Assembly: GCF_900103585.1 (NCBI RefSeq)
Contig: NZ_FNHV01000004.1
Location: forward strand, 558,001-622,000
Source: Streptomyces sp. cf386
GTDB taxonomy: Bacteria > Actinomycetota > Actinomycetes > Streptomycetales > Streptomycetaceae
Length of the DNA: 64,000 bases
Direction: 5' to 3'
Shown here in pieces: positions 1 through 8,800 of this stretch. The notes under the pieces were generated by a model. The model did not search any database and had not been told where the DNA came from. It was given only the letters and a program-made list of their open reading frames with translations. Position numbers and translations under genes: made by a program. The stretch's first letter is position 1. Each line of letters starts with the position of its first letter.

Positions 1-1
1 G

Positions 2-655
2 CTCATCGCCGCCTACCAGGAACGCGGACTGACGTTCCTTCAGGGCTACGGCATGACCGAGGCCGCACCCGGAACCCTGTTCCTGGACGCCGAACACGCG
101 GTCACCAAGGCCGGTTCGGCGGGCGTGCCGCACTACTTCAGCGACGTACGGGTGGTCCGGCCGGACATGGTGCCGGTCGACGTCGGCGAGACCGGTGAGG
201 TCGTGGTCCGCGGCCCGCATGTCATGCCCGGCTACTGGGGGTTGCCCGAGGAGACGGCCGCCTCCTTCGTGGACGGCTGGTTCCGCAGCGGGGATGCCGC
301 CCGCGTCGACGAGGACGGCTACGTCTTCATCGTCGACCGCATCAAGGACATGATCATCTCCGGCGGCGAGAACATCTACCCCGCCGAGATCGAGGACCTG
401 CTCCTCGCCCACCCGGACATCGTCGAGTGCGCGGTGATCGGGGTGCCGGACGACAAGTGGGGCGAGGTGCCGCGCGCGGTCGTCGTACCGCGCGAGGGCG
501 CGTCACCGGACCCCGAAGAACTCCTCGCGTCCCTGGCCGGCCGCCTCGCCAAATACAAAATCCCCAAATCGGTGGTGCTCGCGGACGAACTCCCGCGCAC
601 CGCCTCCGGAAAACTCCTCAAGTCCCGTGTCCGTAACCGGTACGGCAACCAGTAA
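2..655 (+). CDS. acyl-CoA ligase (AMP-forming), C-terminal part
   Basis: This is an ATP-dependent acyl-CoA synthetase that activates a carboxylic acid through an acyl-adenylate to a CoA thioester. The 5' end lies outside the window, but the frame is open from base 2. Visible motifs are QGYGMTE (adenylate-binding), GYW, SGD, the hinge DRIKDMIISGGENIYPAEIE, and PRTASGKLLK near the end, which carries the lysine that catalyses adenylation. About 217 residues remain of a family of 500-550. The MaoC-like gene starts 8 bases after the stop behind AAGGAA, so the two are probably co-transcribed. The acyl substrate cannot be told from this fragment. Confidence 0.93.
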   Translation, partial: LIAAYQERGLTFLQGYGMTEAAPGTLFLDAEHAVTKAGSAGVPHYFSDVRVVRPDMVPVDVGETGEVVVRGPHVMPGYWGLPEETAASFVDGWFRSGDAARVDEDGYVFIVDRIKDMIISGGENIYPAEIEDLLLAHPDIVECAVIGVPDDKWGEVPRAVVVPREGASPDPEELLASLAGRLAKYKIPKSVVLADELPRTASGKLLKSRVRNRYGNQ

Positions 656-663
656 GGAACCGC

Positions 664-1119
664 ATGAGCATCACCGTGAACGGCCTCGACGAACTGAAGA
701 AGCTCGCGGGCAGCGACCTCGGCACCAGTGAGTGGATCGAGATCACCCAGGAGCGCATCAACACGTTCGCCGACGCCACGGGCGACCACCAGTGGATCCA
801 CGTCGACCCCGAGAAGGCCGCCGAGGGCCCCTTCGGCGCTCCCATCGCCCACGGCTACCTCACCCTCTCCCTGTTCATCCCCCTGTTCACCGAGCTGCTC
901 GACGTCCAGGGCGTCACCACGAAGGTCAACTACGGCCTGAACAAGGTGCGTTTTCCCTCGCCGGTCAAGGTCGGCTCGCGCATACGGCTGGTCGGGAAGC
1001 TGGGGGAGGTCGAGGAGGTGCCGGGCGGGGTTCAGATCACCGTCGACGGGATCATCGAGATCGAGGGTGGAGGGAAGCCGGCGGCGGTGCTGTCGAGCCT
1101 CTCGCGCTTCTACGCATAG
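664..1119 (+). CDS. MaoC-like (R)-specific enoyl-CoA hydratase family protein
   Basis: A 151-residue single hot-dog protein of the MaoC/NodN type. The hydratase signature is present: TGDHQWIHVDPEKA places Asp41 and His46 as the catalytic pair, followed by GPFGAPIAHGYLTLSL. Such proteins hydrate or dehydrate (R)-3-hydroxyacyl-CoA esters. The start is the ATG 8 bases after the acyl-CoA ligase stop, preceded by AAGGAACCGC. The ligase-hydratase pairing suggests acyl-CoA or fatty acid metabolism. There is no sign that it belongs to the peptide system downstream. Confidence 0.9.
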   Translation: MSITVNGLDELKKLAGSDLGTSEWIEITQERINTFADATGDHQWIHVDPEKAAEGPFGAPIAHGYLTLSLFIPLFTELLDVQGVTTKVNYGLNKVRFPSPVKVGSRIRLVGKLGEVEEVPGGVQITVDGIIEIEGGGKPAAVLSSLSRFYA

Positions 1120-1298
1120 CTCCGAAAGGAGGACACGGAATCGGCGCCTTCGTAGTGCCTGACCTGCGGCGGAGCTAATGGCCGGGTTTCGGGTGGCGCC
1201 AGGACCCGTGATCACGCGATAGCGTGCTGTCTTGACTTCCGTCCACGGTTCAGGGACGACCTGCACCGTAGCTTCCACTCTCCCGACCAGGGGACATC

Positions 1299-1472
1299 GT
1301 GATCAAGACTGCAAGAACCGCTCCGCGGCCGACCGGCGTCGCCGACACGCATTCCGCCACTCCGCTGCTGGACGCCCCGTGCGAACCGAAGAACGCCCGT
1401 GGAAGGCGCCGCGCCCTGTCGTCGACGGAGAATCGCAAGACGGACGGAGTCACATTCCAGTCGTCGATCTGA
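1299..1472 (+). CDS. fxsA: FxsA-type precursor peptide (FxSxx-COOH)
   Basis: A GTG-started 57-residue ORF preceded by AGGGGA. It ends FQSSI and stops at once, which fits the C-terminal FxSxx signature that defines FxsA precursors. The rest is polar, basic in the middle (RGRRR) and without a signal peptide or membrane segment, as expected for a leader-type region. It stops 18 bases before the radical SAM maturase start. In known FxSxx systems the C-terminal Phe and Ser are the presumed modification zone for FxsB. The short length means generic gene calling could miss it; the tail and position make it convincing. The modification itself is inferred, not seen. Confidence 0.85.
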   Translation: MIKTARTAPRPTGVADTHSATPLLDAPCEPKNARGRRRALSSTENRKTDGVTFQSSI

Positions 1473-1490
1473 TGACTCGAGTATCCCACA

Positions 1491-3629
1491 ATGACCGGCC
1501 CGCTGGTTCCACTTCGGCAACTCGTACTCAAGGTTCACAGTCGCTGCGACCTTGCGTGTGATCACTGTTATGTGTACGAGCACGCCGACCAGAGCTGGGC
1601 CTCCAGACCAAAAGTGATCTCGGACGAGGTCATTTCCTGGACGGCGCTGCGTCTGGCGGAACACGCGAAAGCGCACGCCTTGCCTTCCGTGCAGGTCATC
1701 CTGCACGGAGGCGAGCCGCTTCTGGCCGGTCCGGCACGCTTACGCCGTCTCTGCGAAGAACTACGGGGCGCTCTGGACGGCGTGTCCCGGCTGGATTTAC
1801 GGATTCACACCAACGGCGTTCAGCTGAGCCCCCGCTTTCTCGATCTCTTCGCGGAATTCGACGTCCGGGTGGGAATTTCCCTGGACGGCGACCGTGCCGC
1901 CAATGATCTGCACCGGCGTTATGCCACTGGACGCAGCAGCTATGACAAGGTGCTGGCGGCCCTTTCTCTGCTCCGCCAGGAACGCTACCGCCACCTGTAC
2001 GCGGGCCTGCTCTGCACCGTCGACGTACGCAACGACCCGGTCGCCGCCTATGACGCGCTGGCCGCTCAGGACCCGCCGCGGATCGACTTCCTGCTGCCGC
2101 ACGCCACCTGGGACGAACCGCCCCTGCGTCCGCACGGGGCCGGGACCCCGTACGCGGACTGGCTGACGGCCGTACACGACCGGTGGGAGGCTCAAGGGCG
2201 CCCGATGCCGGTGCGGTTGTTCGACTCGATCATCAGCACCCTCGGCGGCGGCCCGAGCCTCACCGAGGCCATGGGGCTCGCGCCGGCCGATGTCGTGGTG
2301 GTCGAGACCGACGGAACGTTCGAGCAGGCGGACTCCCTCAAGACCGCCTTCGACGGGGCACCGGTCACCGGAGAGGACGTCTTCCGCCACACCCTCGACG
2401 ACGTGGCGCGCCATCCGGGCATCATCGCCCGGCAGCAAGGGCTTGCGGGACTGAGCGAGACATGCAGGTCCTGTCCGGTCGTGCGCTCCTGTGGGGGCGG
2501 GCTCTACGCCCACCGATATCGCGGCGACGGCACGGAGTTTGACAATCCGTCAGTGTTTTGCGCGGACCTCAAGGCGCTGATCCGCTCCATCGACGCCCGC
2601 ACCGGTGCCGGTGCCGGAGCCGAACGGCCGGTCGAGGGCTTCGATGCGCTGGCCGACGGCAGCGACGACGGCACCGCCGTGGGGGAGTTGGCGCGAGCGC
2701 GGCAGGAGGTCACCCGCGAGCTGCTGGCCATGCTCGGTCAAGAGGCCGACGACGAGAGCGAGTTGTGGGCCGCCTCGTGGCGTACGGCGCTCGACGTCGG
2801 CCGACGGGACAGCGCACTTCTGTCACCGCTGCTCTCCCATCCCTATACGCGAACCTGGGCCGTGCGCTGTCTCGACGGCGCCGCCCCGGCCGACCATCTG
2901 GCCGCCCTCGTGGCGGCCGCCACGCTGCCCGCCGGTGCCGTCGACCGGATCACGGTGCCGGTGTGTGACGGCTTCGCGCACCTCCCGGGACTGGGGCGGC
3001 TGCGTACCGGTACCGGCGCGTCGACCGTCGAGTTGACGGCGGACCGGATCGGCGGCCCTGGCTGGGAGCCCCTGCGATGGCTGCGGACCGACGGGCTGGA
3101 GGTCGCGCTCGACGACATCGCCCCGTACCGCGACTGCCATGGCGCCCCCGTCACCGGGCGGCTGACGGACAAGGAGGCCGAGCAGTGGCGGCATGTGCTG
3201 CCGCAGGCCTGGGCGTCGATCCGCAAGGCGCTGCCCGGCCCGGCCCGCGCCATGGCCGCCGCAGTACAAGTCGTGACACCGCTCGCCGCACCGGCGGACC
3301 CTCACCGGACCTCGGCCGGCGGGGGGTTCGCGGCGCTCGGGGCGTTCCCGCACCAAGACCCCGTACGGCTCGCCGCCGACCTGGTGCGCGGGTTCCGGCT
3401 CGGCGTCCTGGACGCCCTGCTCGATGTGTGCGACCTGTACGACGAGACCGACACGCGCACCGGCGACCTGCTCGCCGACAGCTTTGCGCGCACGGCTACC
3501 GACGCCCTGCTCGCCGACCCCGAGGCGTTCCTTCGGACCCGGGCCCAGCTGGACGAGCTGTCCGACGCGCCTTCGCTGACCGCACTCGGCCGCCGGTTCG
3601 CCGACGGGATGCGGCGGAGCGCCCGATGA
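1491..3629 (+). CDS. fxsB: FxsB family radical SAM/SPASM peptide maturase
   Basis: This 712-residue protein is predicted to modify the FxsA peptide by radical chemistry. The N-terminal radical SAM cluster motif is C19-x3-C23-x2-C26, followed by YVYEHADQSW and HGGEPLLAG, typical of FxsB. SPASM auxiliary-cluster cysteines are visible at 325, 328, 334 and 357, ending with a GGG stretch and NPSVFC. The C-terminal 300 residues resemble the mod_HExxH domain usually fused to FxsB, but where the HExxH is expected the sequence reads LVRGFRLG (residues 631-638). The metal-binding His, Glu and His are therefore missing. The stop overlaps the next start in ATGA. Family assignment is strong; the cross-link formed is unknown. 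Confidence 0.93.
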   Translation: MTGPLVPLRQLVLKVHSRCDLACDHCYVYEHADQSWASRPKVISDEVISWTALRLAEHAKAHALPSVQVILHGGEPLLAGPARLRRLCEELRGALDGVSRLDLRIHTNGVQLSPRFLDLFAEFDVRVGISLDGDRAANDLHRRYATGRSSYDKVLAALSLLRQERYRHLYAGLLCTVDVRNDPVAAYDALAAQDPPRIDFLLPHATWDEPPLRPHGAGTPYADWLTAVHDRWEAQGRPMPVRLFDSIISTLGGGPSLTEAMGLAPADVVVVETDGTFEQADSLKTAFDGAPVTGEDVFRHTLDDVARHPGIIARQQGLAGLSETCRSCPVVRSCGGGLYAHRYRGDGTEFDNPSVFCADLKALIRSIDARTGAGAGAERPVEGFDALADGSDDGTAVGELARARQEVTRELLAMLGQEADDESELWAASWRTALDVGRRDSALLSPLLSHPYTRTWAVRCLDGAAPADHLAALVAAATLPAGAVDRITVPVCDGFAHLPGLGRLRTGTGASTVELTADRIGGPGWEPLRWLRTDGLEVALDDIAPYRDCHGAPVTGRLTDKEAEQWRHVLPQAWASIRKALPGPARAMAAAVQVVTPLAAPADPHRTSAGGGFAALGAFPHQDPVRLAADLVRGFRLGVLDALLDVCDLYDETDTRTGDLLADSFARTATDALLADPEAFLRTRAQLDELSDAPSLTALGRRFADGMRRSAR

Positions 3630-4462
3630 GCGCGGCCGGACTCCACGCCGACGACCTCGACGCCCTGGGCGTGCGCGCGGGCGCCACCCTGCTGGTGCAC
3701 GCCTCCCTGCGCCGCGTCGGCGTGCCCGCGGACACCGTGGTGGGCGAACTGCGCGACGTTCTCGGCCCGGACGGCACGCTGGTCGTCCCGGCGTTCACCG
3801 CAGGCAACTCCGACACCTCACCGGAGTACCACAGCCACATCCAGGGCATGACGGACAGTCAACTATCGGCCTACCGCGCGCAGATGCCGCCCTTCGACCT
3901 CCACCACACCCCCTCGCTGGGCATGGGGCGCCTGGCCGAGGCCGTGCGCCGCAGCCCGGACGCGGTGCGCAGCGGCCATCCCCAGACGTCGTTCGCCGCT
4001 GTCGGCACCCGTGCCGGGCACCTGATGGCGGACCACGACGAGGAATGCCACCTGGGCGAGAGCTCGCCGCTCGCCCGGTTGTACGCCGCCGATGCCCGGG
4101 TGCTGCTGATCGGGGTCGGCTACGCGGTGTGCAGCGCCTTCCACCTCGCCGAGTACCGGATTCCGGACCCGCCCCGACGGGAATACCGCTGCGTCGTGCT
4201 GAGGGACGGCCGGCGCCATTGGATGTCGTACAAGGACGTCGACCTGGACGACAGCGACTTCGGTGCCCTCGGCGCCGCGTACGAGGCGCACGATGCCGTT
4301 CTTCCCGAGCCCGCCGTGCGGCACGGCCGGCTCGGAGCCGCGCGGCTGACGTCGCTGCCGCTGCGGGCTGCGGTGGACTTCGCCACCGGATGGCTGGCCG
4401 GAAAACGCCCCCGCCCGGACGATACGGAGCGGCTACAAAACGAGTCCGGCTTCCTACACTGA
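3626..4462 (+). CDS. AAC(3)-fold N-acetyltransferase in Fxs operon
   Basis: A 278-residue protein of the aminoglycoside N3-acetyltransferase family, which transfers acetyl from acetyl-CoA to an amine. Family landmarks are LLVHASLRRVG, DGTLVVPAFT, HPQTSFAAVG, ESSPLARLYAADARVLLIGVG and FHLAEYR. The ATG overlaps the fxsB stop by four bases, so translation is coupled. The frame is open far upstream, but that is only a shadow of fxsB. Location inside an FxSxx operon suggests that it acetylates the modified peptide or a partner rather than acting as an antibiotic resistance enzyme; that is inference. Whether it confers aminoglycoside resistance cannot be told. Confidence 0.88.
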   Translation: MSAAGLHADDLDALGVRAGATLLVHASLRRVGVPADTVVGELRDVLGPDGTLVVPAFTAGNSDTSPEYHSHIQGMTDSQLSAYRAQMPPFDLHHTPSLGMGRLAEAVRRSPDAVRSGHPQTSFAAVGTRAGHLMADHDEECHLGESSPLARLYAADARVLLIGVGYAVCSAFHLAEYRIPDPPRREYRCVVLRDGRRHWMSYKDVDLDDSDFGALGAAYEAHDAVLPEPAVRHGRLGAARLTSLPLRAAVDFATGWLAGKRPRPDDTERLQNESGFLH

Positions 4463-4504
4463 GTGTCCACGCTCCGGGGGAGGGGGCGGGATCGGGGGAT
4501 CAAT

Positions 4505-5833
4505 GTGGAGCCGACGGCAGCGTTACGGGCGGACGCGACCGCCCCGTACTTTTTCCTCAGTTACGCCCACACCCCCAGGGACGAGACCGATGAAGGCGAT
4601 CCCGACCACTGGGTGCACCGGCTCTACCGCGACCTGTGCGATCACATCCGGCACCTGACCACCGTGCCGGTCGGCGCGGCCGGATACATGGACCGCTCGA
4701 TGCGGGCGGGCCAGCTGTGGACGACCGAACTGGGTGATGCGCTCGCCGCCTGCCGGGTGTTCGTGCCGTTGTACTCGCCGCGCTACTTCCACAGCTCCTG
4801 GTGCGGCAAGGAGTGGAGCGCCTTCGCGAGGCGGCCCGCCCGGTTCCGGACCGAGGGCCGCAGGGGCACACCCGGCGCGATCGTGCCGGCCCTGTGGGCA
4901 CCGGTCGAGGACCACCAACTCCCCGATCCCGTCAAGGACATCCAGTACGCGCACCCCGAACTCGGCGACCGCTACCGCGACTTCGGGCTGTACGGCCTGA
5001 TGAAGCTCAGCTCCCACCGCCGCCACTACCAGAAGGCCGTGTGGGAACTGGCCCGGCGCATCATCGAAGTCGGCAAGCACGTCAACGTCGAACCGGGGGA
5101 GTCCACTTCCTGGGACACGGAGACGGACGCCTTCGCACCCCTGCGGAGCCGGCGCATGCTGCGCATCACCGTGGCCGCCGGCTCTCTGGACCGTCTGCCC
5201 GAGGGACGCAGCCGCGACTACTACGGCCCTACGGCGCTCGACTGGAACCCCTTTCGGCCCGAATGCCCCAGACCCCTCGCCGAGCTGGCCGCCGAGATCG
5301 CCGAACGCCTGGAGTTCCGGCCCGACCTCCAGGCGTTCGACACCTGGCACAGCGAGGCTGGGGGTACCCCCTCTGGGGGAGGATCTCCCGACGCGACCGG
5401 CCCGGAGATCGTGCTGCTCGACCGCTGGGTGCTGCGCGATCCCGAACAGCGCACCCGGCTCGGCAAGTTCGACGCGAGCCACCGCCCGGCGACCGGGCTC
5501 ATGGTGCCGTGGAACGACGACGACCCGGACAGCGAGGACGCCCGGCAGGCACTGACCGCCGAGGCGGAGGCGACCCTGCCGCGCACCATCAGCCAAGGCC
5601 AGCAGGCCAGCAGGCTCGCCGTCCGCGGCATCCCCGACCACGAGTCCTTCGACGATCTGCTGCCGCGGGTCGTGCAGTGGGCCGCCACCCGACATCTCAA
5701 GCACGCGCCCGCCCAGCCGCCCTCGGGCGAGGGGACCCCGCGCTTCCGGCTGAGCGCCGTGGGGGACCAGGACAGCCAGTCACCGGTGCACCGCCCGCAT
5801 GCCGAGGAGGAAGACCGCGATGAGCAGCCTTGA
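4505..5833 (+). CDS. fxsC: TIR-like FxsC protein
   Basis: A 442-residue FxsC homologue. The N-terminus has the TIR-type strand YFFLSYAHTP (from about residue 15), VPLYSPRYFHSSWCGKEW with Glu103 at the place of the catalytic glutamate of TIR NADases, and a long C-terminal half with no domain I can name. The C-terminal end is charged and low in complexity. I chose the GTG at 4505, which follows a GGGGGA stretch. An in-frame GTG at 4463 directly abuts the acetyltransferase stop but lacks a ribosome site. The 3' end overlaps the next start by 14 bases. NAD cleavage is possible by family resemblance but not shown. Confidence 0.87.
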   Translation: MEPTAALRADATAPYFFLSYAHTPRDETDEGDPDHWVHRLYRDLCDHIRHLTTVPVGAAGYMDRSMRAGQLWTTELGDALAACRVFVPLYSPRYFHSSWCGKEWSAFARRPARFRTEGRRGTPGAIVPALWAPVEDHQLPDPVKDIQYAHPELGDRYRDFGLYGLMKLSSHRRHYQKAVWELARRIIEVGKHVNVEPGESTSWDTETDAFAPLRSRRMLRITVAAGSLDRLPEGRSRDYYGPTALDWNPFRPECPRPLAELAAEIAERLEFRPDLQAFDTWHSEAGGTPSGGGSPDATGPEIVLLDRWVLRDPEQRTRLGKFDASHRPATGLMVPWNDDDPDSEDARQALTAEAEATLPRTISQGQQASRLAVRGIPDHESFDDLLPRVVQWAATRHLKHAPAQPPSGEGTPRFRLSAVGDQDSQSPVHRPHAEEEDRDEQP

Positions 5834-8800
5834 CCGACCGGACGACCTGGGTGGCCAGGTCGTGACGTTCTACTCGTACAAGGGCGGCACCGGCCGGACC
5901 ATGGCCCTCGCCAACACCGCCTGGATCCTCGCCGCCAACGGCAAGCGCGTCCTCGCCGTGGACTGGGACCTGGAGGCGCCCGGCCTGCACCGCTTCTTCC
6001 ATCCCTTCCTCGACCCGGGGACCGTCGGCGCCACCACCGGCGTCATCGACCTGCTCACCGAGTACGCCTGGGCGGCCGCCGACAACACCGCCGGGACCGA
6101 GCACCGGGCCCCGGACTGGCACCGCCGCTACGCCCGCATCCAGCGTCACGCCGTCTCCCTGGACTGGCCGTTCCCCGAACCGGGCACCCTCGACCTGGTC
6201 TCCGCCGGCCGGCAGAACCGCGACTACTCGGCGATCGTCTCCACCTTCGACTGGGACAACTTCTACGAACACCTCGGCGGCGGCCAGTTCTTCGACGCGT
6301 TACGCGACGACATGCGGCGCCACTACGACTACGTCCTCATCGACAGCCGCACCGGTCTGTCCGACATCGCCGACATCTGCACCGCCCACCTGCCCGACGT
6401 CCTCGTCGACTGCTTCACCCTCAGCGACCAGAGCATCGACGGTGCCGCAGCGGTCGCCCGGCACATCGACGAACGCTTCCGCCGCCGCCGTATCCGCATC
6501 GTGCCCGTCCCGATGCGCATCGACGAGGGTGAGAAGGAGAAGGCCGATGCGGGCCGATCCCTCGCCCGCGCGAAGTTCGACGGATTTCCCTCCGGTATGA
6601 CGGAGTCCCAACTCGCCGGCTACTGGGGCTCGGTGGAGATCCCGTACCGGCCCTACTACGCCTACGAGGAGACCCTCGCGACCTTCGGTGACGAGGCCGG
6701 AATCGCAGGCTCGCTGCTCGCGGCCTTCGAGCGGCTCACCGGAGTCGTCACCAACCAGGCCGTCAGAGCGCTGCCCCGGATGGACGAGGAGGTGCGCCTC
6801 GGCATCAAGCAGGCGTTCACCCGCAGCCGTTCGGCGCTCCCGGCCGACCTGCAGCTCAGCTATGTGTCCGAGGACCGGATATGGGCCGACTGGATAGCCG
6901 CGGTGCTGACCCGGGCCGGTTACCGGGTGGAGCTGAAATTCGTCGGTGGCGAGGGCGACGGAGCCGAGAAGCCCGCCGACCGCACGGTGGTCGTGCTCTC
7001 CGCCGCCTACCAGCGCTCCGCGCGCGCCCGCCAGGTGTGGGACGCCGCGACCGCCGGCGCTCCCTCCGGCCGCCGCCAGGTGGTCGCGGTCCGGGTCGGC
7101 GACGTCCGTTCGGTGCCGGCGTTCAGCGAGTGGGGGTCGGCCGACCTGGTGCGGCTGGACGAGACACAGGCCCACGGCGTGCTGCTGCGCGCTCTGGGCA
7201 AGCCCGCCCTGCCTGCCGAGCGCCAGGCCGACGGGCCGCCCACCGAGGCCCGTTTCCCGGTCACCGTGCCCAAGTACTGGAACGTCTCGCCCCGCAACGC
7301 CTCCTTCACGGGCCGCAGTGCCCTGCTGGAGAAGCTGCGCGACAGCCTCGGCTCCAGCACCACCAGCGTCTCCCCCGCGCCGTACGCCCTCTACGGTCTC
7401 GGCGGGGTGGGCAAGACTCAGATCGCGCTGGAGTACGTGTACCGATTCGCCCCCGACTACGACCTGGTGTGGTGGATCCCCTCCGAGCGGAACGAGCTCG
7501 TCATCTCCTCCCTCGCCGAGCTCGGCGCCCGCCTCGGCTTGCGGGTCGGCGACGAGGCCGCGCAGGCCGCGCAGGAGGTGTGCGACCATCTGCGCCAGTC
7601 CGGCTCCACACTGAACTGGCTGCTGGTCTTCGACAACGCGGACGAGCCGCAGGAGGTCAGCCGGTACTTCCCCGGCGGCAACGGCCATGTGCTGGTCACC
7701 TCCCGCAACCAGGGCTGGTCGCAGAACTTCGGGGCCATCGAGGTCGACCTCTTCCTTCGCGAGGAGAGCGTCGAGCACCTGCTGCGCCGGGCCGCCGGCC
7801 TCAGCGCCGAGGACGCCGACCGGGTCGCCGCGGCGGTCGGCGACCTGCCTCTCGCCCTCGACCAGGCCGGCGCCTGGCTGGCCGAGACCGTCACCTCGGT
7901 CGACACCTACCTGGCGGAACTGGAACAACAGGCCGAACTCGTCCTGTCGTTCAGCCAGCCCGCCAACTACCCGAAGCCGGTGGCGGCCACCTGGAACGTC
8001 TCCATCGAGCGGCTCAAGGAACGTTCCCCGGCCGCCGTACGGCTGCTGCAGCTGTGCGCCTTCTTCGCCGCCGAGCCGATCTCCAGGGACCTGCTCTACG
8101 GCGACGAGATGATCCGCGAACTCGCCAAGAACGACCCCTCGCTGAGGGAGCGGATGGTCCTCGGCCGGGTGATCCGGGAGATCGGCCGCTTCGCCCTGGC
8201 CAAGGTGGACCGGGCCACCCGGTCCATCCAGGTCCACCGCCTGGTCCAGGCCGTGATCCGCTCCCAGCTGAGCCCCCGGGAGCAGGAGGAGGCGCAGCAT
8301 GTCGTGCACCGCATCCTGGCCGGCCACCGCCCCAAGGGAGAGGAGCCGATCGACGACGACGATCCCGACAACCGCGCCAAGTTCACCGTCATCTGGCCGC
8401 ATCTGGAGGCGTCCGAGGCCAGCAGGTGCGACGAGCCGGAGACGCGGCAGCTGCTCATCGACCGGGTGCGCTATCTGTGGAAGCGCGGTGACCTCAACGC
8501 CGCCCTCGCCCTGGGCCAGGAACTGCGGACCGCATGGGAGGAACTGCTGAACGCGCGGCGCGGGGAGCTCGCCGAGCTGGAGAAGGTCGCCGAAGAGAGG
8601 ACCCGGACCGGCCGGGCGGACGACGACGACCTCGAGGAGCGCGCCAAGCAGGAGAGCTATGTCGTCAACCTGCACTCCCAGATCTTGTACCTGAGTTCCA
8701 ACATCGCCAATGTGCTGCGCTCGCTGGGCAAGTATGTGGAGGCGGAGCGACTGGGCTCGGACACCCTGGCCCGCCAGCGAGTCCTGCTGGTCGCCGACCA

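Noticed and set aside
1232..1561. 109-codon plus-strand frame before fxsB
   Set aside because: It is out of frame with the FQSSI peptide, which has a better ribosome site and a meaningful C-terminus.
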